From the NCBI GenBank assembly GCA_001247695.2, contig LGRX02034486.1, positions 1-64,000 on the forward strand: a stretch of 64,000 nt of DNA, in the 5' to 3' direction. The translations under genes and the position numbers were made by a program. Below the pieces are notes generated by a model that searched no databases, was not told the DNA's origin, and saw nothing but the letters and a program-made list of their open reading frames with translations. Shown piece by piece: positions 27,901 to 37,719 of this stretch; within the stretch, counting starts at the first letter, position 1; the number at the start of each line of letters is the position of its first letter. The DNA comes from Cymbomonas tetramitiformis (lineage: Eukaryota; Chlorophyta; Pyramimonadophyceae; Pyramimonadales; Pyramimonadaceae).

Positions 27901-29173
27901 CCACTCGATGTCCGCATCCTTCTGCATGGGGCGCTTCCCGGTGTTCGCCTTGGCTTTAAGGACTTCCTCTTTGACTGCGCGTTGGTCTTGAACCTCCCTC
28001 GCAACCTTGAAGACATCTTCCAGGGATCCTTCGTCGGACGAAAGCATTTTCTGGAAGGCTTCCATTGTCGCGGCAGCTTTCAGTTTTTCTCCACTAGCGT
28101 TCCCAAAAGTTGGCACGACTTTCGCAATCGCTTCCTGCGTGTCGGGTGAAAGAATTGCTTTTCCTTTTTTCTGCACAGGAGTGCAAGTGTGCACACCCTT
28201 GTGCTCGAAAAATAGCAGACACCCTGGCACGTCCTCCAGGTCGACACGTGCAGCGATGGCACGAGCGGAACAAGCAACGTACTCGGTAGGGGTTTGGCAC
28301 TTGGGGCAAGCCGGACCATGCACCTGTAAAGCACGAAGTTTTTTTAGGAAGCTACCCAAGCTATCGGTGGAAACAAAGGTTTGTGTTTCACGAAAACAGA
28401 AATATATACCTTGTGCCCAAGGAAGTCGTCCTCGTTTTTACCGGTCGTGCGCGACATTCGCTTCACGAAGTGTTTGCCTCCAACTTGTGAAAGAACACAC
28501 ACTCCTCGTCTTTACAGACATATTCACCCAGGCAGTGCATTGAACGAGCCAGAACATTCTGTTTACCGTAAACGTCGCTCAGTCCCTTCCAAGTAGTCTT
28601 CCCAGCCTCCGACCAAGTTCGGTTGTTCACGAAGAAATCTAGTTGAAGTAAAGGTAGCCCTTTCCTCCCTCCAGTGAGCTCGCCTTTGAAGTGCGTACCG
28701 AAAAGTTTCGAGCCGTCAACGTCAAGTGGGACTTTAGAGGTGTGCGAAACTCCAACAGGCCAGATAATTTTCGTAGAAACATTGTTAGTACTAGCTGCGT
28801 CGTTTTTGAAAGGCTCCGAAGTACAACTTGCCTTTGAACTTTCGCCAGTGATTTTAAAGTCTTCAGAATCGGAGTCGCTGTCTGAGTCTGACTCGGACAC
28901 GAGTTCAGGCATGATTTCTTCCTCTGGTTCCGAAAACTCGATAAAAATCTGGTAAAGGTGTTCTGGATTAATTGGCAACAAGTCAACACTTTCGAATATT
29001 TCGTCGGTGTTCATGTTCATCAAGGTGTAACTTTGTTCGTCAGGAATTTTGAAAACCTTTCGAAGCACCTGCCCAACCGCGTAAGGCTCGCCTTTTGCAA
29101 AAGAAACCGGAACTTCGGAAATGGTTTGTTCACCATCTTTGCGAAAGACGACGTTAAAAAATTGTTTTGACAT
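24975..29173 (-). CDS. SWIM zinc-finger, transposase-like protein (four exons, split by a MITE)
   Basis: Exons 29173-28478, 28323-27685, 27601-27143 and 27067-24975. The last is interrupted by the element at 26027-26696. All junctions are phase 0; the first intron would be GC-AG (GAG/GCAAAC), the others GT-AG. The N-terminus has an acidic spacer (PEEEIMPELVSESDSDSDSD). The Cys/His cluster CKDEEC...CPKCQ...HTC resembles a FLYWCH/GCM-type finger. The C-terminal part has CSC...HWCVH, a SWIM finger (CxCx(n)CxH). FLYWCH plus SWIM is typical of MULE-type transposases, but I cannot point to a DDE catalytic triad. A diverged homologue lies at 63142-64000. Confidence 0.6.
24991..25028. repeat. CCGT-type tetranucleotide repeat
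   Basis: Repeats of GTCC with two interspersed GTCCACT units, at the junction between viral and transposon-like sequence. They encode GRTDGRTD at the end of the minus-strand gene. Confidence 0.8.
26027..26696. mobile_element. 670-bp MITE-like element inside the SWIM gene
   Basis: Inverted ends TGGCTACTGCCCGAC (15 bp, identical at both ends) are flanked by TCAT on each side (26023-26026 and 26697-26700). Removing the element and one TCAT rejoins the SWIM-gene frame (HFSYD followed by VLQEF). Inside are four copies of an 18-bp AGTCCTnnCACAAGGACC-type motif, near 26048, 26249, 26634 (inverted) and 26663. It carries no coding sequence of its own. Confidence 0.88.
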
Positions 29174-29586
29174 CTTTTATCTACATATTTCCAGTTGCTA
29201 ACCATGAAAACAGAAAGAATTAAGACAAAACAGCGACTCTAAGTCTTTATAGCGCACACAAAAATAATACACCACCAGCGTAAGTTTGGAAAAAAATTCA
29301 TAAGTATAAAATATGTCAGTAAAAATATTTATTTGAAAAATAATAGCTAAAAAAAACCGAACTTAAAAAAAAAATATATATATAAAGAAATTCAATTTCT
29401 TTATTTTTAAAAAAAATATTGTCTCGCAGAACCTCGCGCCGTCACGCTCAGTAGCGTTGCGAAGAAGAGTTGCGTCGTAAGTTTTCTTCACTTAACTCTA
29501 AAAGCCTGAAAGTCTTTTGACTGAATATTTTCACGCTTTAACTTACTTTACGTTCTCAGTAAAAAAACTTCACCGTCTCCGAAAAC
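29174..29586. promoter_or_regulatory. Divergent promoter region, AT-rich
   Basis: 413 bp between the two divergent starts. It has long A/T runs and a TATATATATAAAG at 29373-29385. No ORF is visible. Confidence 0.5.
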
Positions 29587-32500
29587 ATGCCTCCAAGAAA
29601 AAACAAGTCAGCAGCGGCTCCTCAACGAAGCAGCGTGCGCCACAATTACCAAGAGATCTTCGACTCGCATTTTGTCGAACTGAAACCAGAGGCAACTCTG
29701 GAAGAGTGTTGGTTCGGGGACAACCCACGAGGCGACGAGAACGACGGAGAGGCTGTTAAAGCATCTTACGCGCAGCACGGCAAGCTCCGGGATGAACCAG
29801 CGATGCTCTGGGCGGTGCTGCCCTCAAAGCGGCCGCCCCACTACGAGCACGTGCCCAAGCGGTAAGATTCCAAAGCTCTACTAACTGTGCTGTACTGTTT
29901 TACCTGATTAGCTTTCTTCTTTGCGCATTTCTCTGGCAAAACAAGACATCTCAGAGAGTTTTGACATTAATGTCAAAAGCTTTCTTCTTCGCGCATTTCT
30001 CTGGCAAAACATGACATCTCAGAGAGTTTTGACATTAATGTCAAAAGCTTTCTTCTTCGCGCATTTCTCAGGCAAAACAAGACAACTCAGAGAGTTTTAA
30101 CATTAATGTCAAAACTTTTCTTCTTCGCGCATTTCTCAAGCAAAACAAGACATCTCAGAGAGTTTTAACATTAATGTTAAAAGCTTTCTTCTTTGCGCAT
30201 TTCTCTAGCAAAACAAGACATCTCAGAGAGTTTTGACATTAATGTCAAAACTCTCTGAGATGTCTTGTTTTGCTAGAGAACTGCGCAAAGAAGTAAGCTT
30301 TTAACATTAATGTTAAAACTCTCTGAGTTGTCTTGTTTTACCTGAGAAATGCGCGAAGAAGAAAGCTTTTGACATTAATGTCAAAACTCTCTGAGATGTC
30401 TTGTTTTGCCAGAGAAATGCGCGAAGAAGAAAGCTTTTGACATTAATGTCAAAACTCTCTGAGTTGTCATGTTTTGCCAGAGAAATGCGCGAAGAAGAAA
30501 GCTTTTGACATTAATGTCAAAACTCTTTAAGCGGTCATGTTTTGCCTGAGAAATTCACAAAGAAGAAAGCTTTTGACATTAATGTTAAAACGACTCGAGC
30601 TGACGAGTTTTGTTTGCAGGTCTGAAAGCGTTGAGTCCTCACAGAGTCTCAACTTTTTAGTAGACCCTTCTTCATCTTCAGAAGACGAGACAGTTCAACG
30701 CCCGATCCCACGTGGCTGGTACAACTGTGCGGACACAGCGACAGCAAAAAAGCGACGCAAAAACAAGGCTGATGCCAAACGCGCTCTGAAGAAACGTAGA
30801 GAGAGTTGTCCTCTGTGGATGCTAGACTCGCAGTGGTAAATGGATGTTTAGCTCAAACATTAGAAAGTGTAAAAATATATAACATTTTATAGAATACTTT
30901 ATACTGAAACCTTGCCTTGAAAAGCTGTTGTTTTCTTTTGAAAAAAGGTTTTGTGCCTTTCAGTTACAAGTACGTGTGTATTGACGGGCACGGACGACAC
31001 GCATTCTACGCGCATGCCTTTGCGCACGGCTGCCAGCTTAGGCAGAAAGATGTGGAACCGGGTAATGGCATGTTCCTCACCCACAACGCCAACATCTTGG
31101 ATGAGACTCTCACCCTTGATGAGATCACCACCTTGGCAGTCGCCAAGATCTCGGTTAACGACTCCGGGTCCAAGACCCGGACGTTTTTTCAAGACTACTC
31201 GATGTTCAAGTGAGATCCTTTTTACTTGAATTCTAAACCCTATTTTAAAATATTGCGAGTTTTGAGTTTGTTCGCATATTTTTTCAGATGGAACATCTTG
31301 GCTTTTCAAAAAAGCACAAAGAAGAAAGTTAAATCAACGGACCTCTTGGCTCAGTACCAAAGTGATGAGTTCGATCAACGCTTTTTTACGAGGCTTCTCA
31401 AGATCGTGGAGTACCTCCAGGACAAGCTCAAGATCGAGGAGATCATCCGCCAGTGCAGCAACGCTCTTGGCAAAGGTTGTTGCTTGAACTTTGACTCCTT
31501 GTACAGCAACAAGGAGTTGGAGAGGCTCAACGCGGTCCAGCAAGTGCAAGTCTTCGAGGAGTGCTTGAAGAGCCTGCCTTTCGTTGAAAACACCCAGGGT
31601 GGAGGTGTTAGAAAGATCACTGACGCGAAGAAGTTGAAGGCCGTGGAGACAAGTCCGAAACCGACACGTGTGATTACATCTCCACGGTCCTTCACGGATT
31701 GCTGCACGGCGTTCTGGATGAGGTCCCTCACAATCGATCACATCAATTCCATGGGCGGGAAGGTAATGGACTCTGAGAAAGCGGCCCAATGGATGGAAAG
31801 CCTGAATCAGGGAAAGCTCGACCACGTTCTCTTGGGAGAGGTACGTAGAGCTCTGAAAACTTGTTCTTCTTTTATTTCACTCTTGAAAGATGTTTCTTAA
31901 AAAAACACCCCACACTTCTTTCAGGCTGACAATCTGAAGGCGCCATCAGCGGTGAATGCTGGCCGTCTGGCTGGAAAGGAGGACCTTTACATGAAGAAGG
32001 CCGTGAAGAGGTACATCGATCACTGCCGATGGAAGGAGGTCAGTGAGGTGTCGACAAAAGCCGAAGACGATGATGAGGTTGAAGTTGAGGTTGATGATGC
32101 GGGGGATGAAAGTGGTGAAGAGATGGAGGTGGATGACTTTGCCCTTTCTGAAGAAGAGGATGACGAACGGGACGCCCGACTCCAAAGGAAGCAGGAGCGT
32201 AAGAAAGTCGAGGAGTTCGAGGCCCGCGCGGAAAAACTTACCAGGGTGGAGCAGCGGAATGAAGAGTTCAAAGAAGAACGGTGAGTGCAACTGGGTGGAG
32301 TATTTCATGGTGACCCCTCACACATCTTGCTCACCTGTTTAAGGTCTCGCAGAAACAAGATGGACGAGTTAGCCGTTGAACTGGAAAAGAAGGAAGCCGA
32401 AGACCTGGAGGTGGAACAGAAGCTCCAAGCTAAGTTGGCGGAGAAGGCCGCAGAGTTACGTGCGGCGAAGTTGCAGAAGAAGGCCGAGGCGGAAGAGGTA

Positions 32501-34088
32501 GAGAAGGAAGAGGAGGAAGAGGTGCCGGAGCCACTCGATATGTCTAACGTGTCCGTGGACAAGGTTTTGGCCACGGGCGGGCCCTTGCGCAACGGTACGG
32601 AGCCTGTTTTTGATGAGGCACATGCTGAGGAACTCATGAGTTTCATCGCCTTTCGGTGGACTTCTCTTGAATATGAGAAGGATTACCCGGTGTACGTTGA
32701 AGTCAAGACAACAACTGACCTGAAGAAAGAGGCCAAAGGGGCGGGAAGAAAGAAGAAGCAGGCGGCGGAGCCGAAGGTTATGTTTCGCCTGCGCAAGCAC
32801 AAGATGGCGGGAGCTGTGCAAGACCCGATCGTATTGACATCCCGTGCCATCATTGGTGCAGGTAAGCTCTTGTTCATGTGTGGCTTAATTGTTTGTTGTT
32901 GGCTTTGACATTGCGGGGGCTGAAAAGAGTTGAGTTCATTGCAGGAATTCCATTGTTGACTCTGGTCCTGGGGACGTACGAGGAGATTGCAAAGGACTTG
33001 CATGCCAAGTTGATGGAGGGAGTCGGGATCGCGGCGGTCATCACGGATGTCCCATGGGGTGACGAGAAGGACACTGGGTACAACACGGAGGTTGAATGGG
33101 GTGCAGCATTGCAGGCAATCAGCACTGTATTTGATCTGAACGCGGCCCTGTCAGAGGACAGCAAGAAGCAGGACCTGGGCAAGGCGGATGGCGAGGCCAT
33201 CGTGTTCGCAATGGGAGACATCACGGCAGTGAACTGCATAAACCACGAGGCCTCAAAGAACCGTCTGAAGGTACACGGGATGCTTCGCTGTTAGTTTGAG
33301 GGTGTGCTTGAAGCCACGGGGACTGAAGTGGTATGTTTGCACAGGTATACAAGAACATGCCGGGGTTCGTGCTGTTGGATGGTGTACGCCAAAGTGAGGT
33401 ACGGGGGAACACACCCACGGCTTCAGGGCACCTGTACACCACTCTGGCACGTTCCCTGAACAAGCCGAAGCTGGATTACAAGAAGGCGGTGCTGGCAAAG
33501 TTCGGCCCGGACTTGGAGGGTATAGCCGGTGTGCAGACCTTGACTAACTTTTTTTGCGGGAATGTCTTGGGCCCGTTGTCCTTGTTCGAGTACCAATCTT
33601 TGGAGGCGGTCCTTGAGAAGAACGTGAAGGAGTTCGGGGCGAAGGAGAACTGGACTTCCAAAAAGACCTCGGACATGGTGAAATATCTGTGTGAGATGGC
33701 AATGGAGCATTACCAGGAGTACGCGGCGCCGTTCCAGGCTTTGCACTCGACTGGTACATTCAAGCATAACTGCCAGATCACGGGATGTGCGGCTTTGAAG
33801 AGCAAGTGTAGCGAGGACGGCAAGACTTTGGTGGTGGGACAGAAGAGCGTCGAGCTTGGGGAGTATCTGGTGGAGAGGTACACGTCCTCTGCGGGTCAGG
33901 TGGTGATGGACCCTTTCATGGGCTCGGGCAGTGGGGGGATTGCGGCCCTACGAAAGGGCCGCTGCTTCCTAGGCTACGAACAGAAGCAGACCAACTATTT
34001 CTCGGCGGTTTTCCATCTCAGTTGCGCCCTGCAGAAGATGATTGAGGGAGATGAAGACTTTGTTCTTTTCAAGTATGAGATTCCTTAG
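29587..34088 (+). CDS. DNA amino-methyltransferase-like protein, eight exons (about 1077 aa)
   Basis: Exons 29587-29861, 30620-30835, 30964-31209, 31288-31840, 31925-32280, 32344-32861, 32945-33270 and 33345-34088 join in frame; all introns are GT-AG. A charged coiled-coil region fills the middle (EEFEARAEKLTRVEQ, KAEAEEVEKEEEEE). The C-terminal part has ITDVPWGD (about residue 755, motif IV of the D-P-P-W type with V for P) and then VVMDPFMGSGSGGIAALRKG (about 1015, motif I). That order is the beta class of N6-adenine/N4-cytosine DNA methyltransferases. An N-terminal part (YVCIDGHGRHAFYAHAFAHG) is unassigned. Substrate and activity are unproven. Its pairing with a transposase-like gene suggests an element that modifies its own DNA. 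Confidence 0.7.
29862..30619 (+). other. Intron 1 of the methyltransferase-like gene (758 nt)
   Basis: GTAAGA...TTTGCAG, phase 2. Almost the whole intron is the palindromic repeat array; the other introns of the gene are 63-128 nt. Confidence 0.8.
29909..30590. repeat. Ten 68-bp units arranged as a giant palindrome
   Basis: About five units run forward and five inverted around a centre at 30240/30241. Each contains TTTTGACATTAATGTCAAAA or a near copy, itself a 20-bp palindrome. The units differ at a few bases. Transcribed, the array would fold into a hairpin of roughly 340 bp per arm. Confidence 0.92.
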
Positions 34089-34683
34089 GCCCTCCATAGA
34101 TATTTGTCATTGTGTAAGCGGGAAGGTCCCAAAGGATGAAGAGCTGCAGAGTGTAGTTTTTGCCGCGGCACAAGTGTGACAATGGCCGAAAGATGAAGAA
34201 GTAGACGGATAATTACAGAAGTTCGAAAGGAAGGTCTTACGCGAGTCGAGAAGGGGCGGTACCACCGTGCTAGTATTGAGGTGTAAGAATAGCCTACGGA
34301 AAGTTTTGCGCGAGTCGAGAAGGTGTAGCTTTGCTGCGTTAGTATTGAGGTGCAAAAATTGCCAACTGGACAAATCTGTAAAGTATAAGTATGTTGTTAA
34401 ACGGCCCATTTAGAACCCTGTATTTACATAGAAACCTATATGCGGTGCGCGTATCGTAGACGGAGAGTAAAATACGGAGCAAATAAGAGCAACCGCGTGC
34501 CGTTAACTAAATTACCTCGTAAACACGGACTCTAAATACTAAGAGTTTCACCTCGTTGTATTCATGGGTCCCTCGTAGTGGTGACGAAATTTTTACAAAT
34601 ATTGTTTTGGCAAACTCGGGTCCTCGGGACCCCGTAACCTCGGCACTTGCGTTTGGTGTGCGAACGTGAGACCTGCTGCAGAA
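34089..34683. other. Intergenic, about 595 bp, with two 69-bp direct repeats
   Basis: Two diverged copies (about 34229-34296 and 34298-34365) share CGCGAGTCGAGAAGG and TAGTATTGAGGTG. No gene is seen. A transposon terminus may lie here but none was identified. Confidence 0.5.
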
Positions 34684-34971
34684 ATGGTTTCGCAAGACTC
34701 GCAGACTGATAACCAGCTATACACATACAAGGAGTATTTTACAAATGTCTCTTCAGAACGTGTGAATAAGGTTCTGAAACACATTTTCAAGGACAAAAAC
34801 TTTGACGCATGGGAGGTAGAGTGCGTGAACGAAGAAGAACGTCAAGCAAAGTACTTGGAAGAAAAAGCAAAGCTGGAAAAAAAACAAGCAGAACGAACAT
34901 CTAGTAAAGCACCTAAACCTGTGTTGAATCAAGACAATTCTGATGAGGATGATTGTGTAATGCTTTCATAA
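34684..34971 (+). CDS. Small coiled-coil hypothetical protein (95 aa)
   Basis: ATG 34684 (MVSQDSQTDNQLYTY) is preferred over non-ATG starts upstream. Residues 45-75 are a charged helix (EEERQAKYLEEKAKLEKKQA), and the tail is acidic and ends DEDDCVMLS. AT-rich DNA, no clear TATA box. It could be a fragment of a longer spliced gene. Confidence 0.35.
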   Translation: MVSQDSQTDNQLYTYKEYFTNVSSERVNKVLKHIFKDKNFDAWEVECVNEEERQAKYLEEKAKLEKKQAERTSSKAPKPVLNQDNSDEDDCVMLS

Positions 34972-35164
34972 AGCGGTGTTATTTCAAATAAGTAACTTTT
35001 GGACAAGCCTCTTGCTGTGCTTTCTCTTGATGTTTTTCGGTTGCAGGAACAATTGCTACTGTATCACTGCCTTTTTGTTTTGTGCTCCTTTATATATATA
35101 TCCCAATCTCACATGTCTTTCTAGCAATCGCGTTCGCCTGTTCATATTCTCGTATCTTCGTACT

Positions 35165-35323
35165 ATGAAGTATATCTCTGTGCTTGTGGCTATAGCACTT
35201 GGGTGTAAAACTGTTTATGCAGGACTTTGCTTTCGCCTTTTGCCGGATTATGAAAATACAGCCAACTTAATGTCAGTGCAGGCGCATTACTTGACTGTAA
35301 AAGTATCACAAATATCTCTATAA
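35165..35323 (+). CDS. Very small secreted protein (52 aa)
   Basis: MKYISVLVAIALGCKTVYAG is a plausible signal peptide, followed by a short Leu/Tyr-containing body. A run of TATATATATA at 35091-35100 lies 65-75 bp upstream. The small size keeps confidence low. Confidence 0.3.
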   Translation: MKYISVLVAIALGCKTVYAGLCFRLLPDYENTANLMSVQAHYLTVKVSQISL

Positions 35324-35464
35324 ACTTTCCGCAAGTGCGAGCCACGGGCTGTCGCCCCACTAGTCTGTCACCCACCCCTCCGAATAATTTTGCAGGTTTT
35401 TTTCGCCCCCTTACTCAAGTTACCCCAAGGTACCTGTGCACCGAAATATGGTAAGAAGCCTGGA

Positions 35465-35529
35465 TTTAGTGACCCATTGAATCACTAAACCTAGGCGTAG
35501 TGACTCAATACAGCTAAGTCACTACGCCT
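35465..35529. repeat. Two adjacent hairpins
   Basis: TTTAGTGA (35465-35472) pairs with TCACTAAA (35482-35489). AGGCGTAGTGACT (35493-35505) pairs perfectly with AGTCACTACGCCT (35517-35529) across an 11-nt loop. Both sit 140-200 bp upstream of the gene at 35672. Confidence 0.75.
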
Positions 35530-35630
35530 GGGCTGCCCACCAGACTATAAGGACAAACCTTAACTAAAAAACCTTACTTTTTCTCTGTCATCGGACTTCC
35601 GGGAGCTGCTCCGCCGAGCTCGGTGCTGTG

Positions 35631-35638
35631 TATAAATA
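35631..35638 (+). promoter_or_regulatory. TATAAATA promoter box
   Basis: Exact viral-type octamer 41 bp upstream of ATG 35672, although the gene itself is AT-rich. Confidence 0.75.
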
Positions 35639-35671
35639 CATTTCTGGTTCAAGAAATATTGTACAAGCAAA

Positions 35672-36451
35672 ATGAGCGTCCAACTGTGCATGCCAATTTC
35701 GAAAGGTATAAAGACTCGTCTTGATGATATAAAAGGAGCTGTGGATAAAGATTTGCGTAATATCAACAATATTAATCCCGGTCATAGCAATCTGATTGAT
35801 ACAATATTCTCTATGTTGTACACATACTTAGATCAAAGACAAATAAGAGAAAATGTTTTAAATTTCTTTGAAAATGTTTTGTATTATCGATTGCAATCGG
35901 TGTATCCTTCGAAACTTGTTTTAAAAAAACAGTTAACTGATGGCCAATTTCAAAATCAAATAAATGTGATCAATTTACATTTGCCTTGTTTGGTAGGTAT
36001 GTTTAGCGCAGATAAATGGAATCTTTCCACAAATATCACACCACAGGAGAATATGGCACCGATACTGTCGAATATAAACGAACTCAGTGAGCTTCTATCT
36101 ATTTTGGACGAGAAGAAAATGTGGACCTTTATGAAAATCGACAGGCGTTTATTTGATATTGTGTACAATACGGACCGCAGAAATATATTATCTACTATGG
36201 ATGAAGAGATCAAACAGTACGCTTCCGTCGAGATAGAGCAGCACGCAATCAACCTATTGCGTGCAAGATTTCAAAGAGAGAATACCTCACCCGAATTAAA
36301 ATCACATGAGAAGTTACCTTTGACAGCAAACTTGTTGGATACGCCAGATATGGAGACAGTGGCTAATGAAGACTTCGATAATATATTTGCTTTCATAGAT
36401 TATATGCAAACAATTAACGAACTAGAGGAATATGTAGGAACCTTTTTTTAA
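35672..36451 (+). CDS. AT-rich helical hypothetical protein (259 aa)
   Basis: MSVQLCMPISKGIKTRLDDI begins an all-helical, Asn/Ile-rich protein. Residues about 40-85 contain NLIDTIFSMLYTYL and YYRLQSVYPSK, a segment echoed in the gene at 37170 (SYRLQQAYPS) and more loosely at 36455. It ends at TAA 36449-36451. The next ORF starts four bases later in the same frame, so the two could once have been one gene. Its TATA box ties it to the viral set; its base composition does not. Confidence 0.55.
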   Translation: MSVQLCMPISKGIKTRLDDIKGAVDKDLRNINNINPGHSNLIDTIFSMLYTYLDQRQIRENVLNFFENVLYYRLQSVYPSKLVLKKQLTDGQFQNQINVINLHLPCLVGMFSADKWNLSTNITPQENMAPILSNINELSELLSILDEKKMWTFMKIDRRLFDIVYNTDRRNILSTMDEEIKQYASVEIEQHAINLLRARFQRENTSPELKSHEKLPLTANLLDTPDMETVANEDFDNIFAFIDYMQTINELEEYVGTFF

Positions 36452-36454
36452 AAA

Positions 36455-37141
36455 ATGTTGCAAAAGGAATTAAAAAATCAACAACTATTATCAGAAAAAC
36501 AAGAAGTATTAGAAACGTTTATAAAACTCTTCTATAATATTTTATTTTTGCAGGATAATGACGTGAAAAAAGAGTTATTAAAAAAACATTTACCAAACTC
36601 TTATAAATTTTATTATGAAATTGTCATGCCAAGAATGTGTCTTCCACGAATTACGGCACTTAAACGTATGTCCAACGATTCGAATTTCAACAAGATAATA
36701 ACCGAGCTGCGGAAAGAATTAGATACAGAATTATCACAACCAGAAAACATCGAAGGTATTTATGAGTACTTCGTCCGAAATAACACTGCTTATAGTAAAT
36801 ACGATATCGAAGCCGCTGATAGACAAAACGATGCTACACATTTAAGTGATGTTTTTACAAGTAAATATAAATTGGACATACAAGAAAAACTTTGCGAAAT
36901 CGCGGTTAATATGAAAACAATGACTCCTAGTGGTAGATTTCAAAATAAGACCTCGTTGCGAGATGCTGTCCATAAATTACGAAAACAGGATCCAGAGATA
37001 ACATCTGAAATGGTTCAGCATGTAATAGACAACCCTAAAATTTTCGGGGATTGCAGCAAATTTTATAAACTCAAAAACAAAGTACTAGGCAAACCCGCCT
37101 CACCGGGCGGGACAGCGGGTCCGTCCAGTGCGACCGGCTGA
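36455..37141 (+). CDS. AT-rich helical hypothetical protein (228 aa)
   Basis: MLQKELKNQQLLSEKQEVLE opens directly after the stop of the previous gene, in the same frame, with no promoter of its own. It is either translated by readthrough or reinitiation, or it is the second half of a gene broken by a nonsense change. VLETFIKLFYNILFL followed by KFYYEIVMPR loosely matches the repeated segment in its neighbours. The tail (PASPGGTAGPSSATG) is GC-rich, unlike the body. Function unknown. Confidence 0.5.
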   Translation: MLQKELKNQQLLSEKQEVLETFIKLFYNILFLQDNDVKKELLKKHLPNSYKFYYEIVMPRMCLPRITALKRMSNDSNFNKIITELRKELDTELSQPENIEGIYEYFVRNNTAYSKYDIEAADRQNDATHLSDVFTSKYKLDIQEKLCEIAVNMKTMTPSGRFQNKTSLRDAVHKLRKQDPEITSEMVQHVIDNPKIFGDCSKFYKLKNKVLGKPASPGGTAGPSSATG

Positions 37142-37169
37142 TGAACGCCCGTATCAATCATGTCTGTAC

Positions 37170-37631
37170 ATGCACGTTGACGACGACGTTGGTAACGGTT
37201 ATATAAATAAACTACCAGACTTTTTTGAGTACACTGCCAAATTTCCGACGTTCATAGTAAATGTAAATGAAATTGAACTTGAAATTATTTGTGCGGATAC
37301 AGATAAATGGAAAATAACCCAACAAACAAAACAAGAAGACAATACTGTGGAATTCACATTACAAGCGCTTGATAAACCCTTAGTCCGATACACGTATAAA
37401 ATACAAACGGCTGTGAACGAAGTCAAAATTGACGACAGTCATAAAACTATAGTCGATAGTGTATTGCTTGTTTTGATTGAGAAACACGATAAACTAACTG
37501 AAGAAACCTTAAAAAAAATCACAAATTTGGTGTCTTACCGCTTGCAACAGGCGTATCCTTCGATCAAAACTATTAAGGAAGTAGGCTTTGAGACTTTAGA
37601 AACTGATTTGAGTGTGGAGGCTTGGAGGTAA
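37170..37631 (+). CDS. AT-rich hypothetical protein (153 aa), possibly truncated
   Basis: ATG 37170 (MHVDDDVGNGYINKLPDFF). The N-terminal half is strand-rich (FPTFIVNVNEIELEIICADT), and the C-terminal half repeats the helical unit seen at 35672 (IVDSVLLVLIE, SYRLQQAYPSIKTI). The frame ends EAWR just as a possible donor site (GGAG/GTAAAA, 37628) appears. More exons may therefore have been lost where this block meets the inverted end of the giant gene. Confidence 0.45.
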   Translation: MHVDDDVGNGYINKLPDFFEYTAKFPTFIVNVNEIELEIICADTDKWKITQQTKQEDNTVEFTLQALDKPLVRYTYKIQTAVNEVKIDDSHKTIVDSVLLVLIEKHDKLTEETLKKITNLVSYRLQQAYPSIKTIKEVGFETLETDLSVEAWR

Positions 37632-37719
37632 AAATAACTTTTGTAATCGGTCCTGTACCCGGCTACAACGCGACCTTTAGTGTTTCCTCAGTATGCATGT
37701 CTGTATGTAACTCTCATTC
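37632..37719. other. Junction between the AT-rich block and the giant gene
   Basis: Short spacer between two converging frames that both look truncated. Nothing else is seen. Confidence 0.4.

Larger units (their letters stand above)
24970..34400. mobile_element. Large transposon-like block with two divergent multi-exon genes
   Basis: Two intron-rich genes point away from a shared 413-bp spacer: a SWIM/Cys-cluster gene to the left (29173-24975) and a methyltransferase-like gene to the right (29587-34088). The block breaks a viral ORF at its left edge, next to a (CCGT)n run at 24991-25020. Terminal inverted repeats and target duplications were not found, so both ends are approximate. It could instead be host DNA at an integration junction. 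Confidence 0.45.

Noticed and set aside
29909..30590. CRISPR-like array
   Set aside because: The units are nearly identical throughout, with no variable spacers, and half are inverted. It lies in an intron of a eukaryotic-type gene.
24970..34400. Terminal inverted repeats for the large transposon-like block
   Set aside because: I compared the sequence around 24950-25030 with 34089-35600 and found no convincing pair, so the ends are left approximate.
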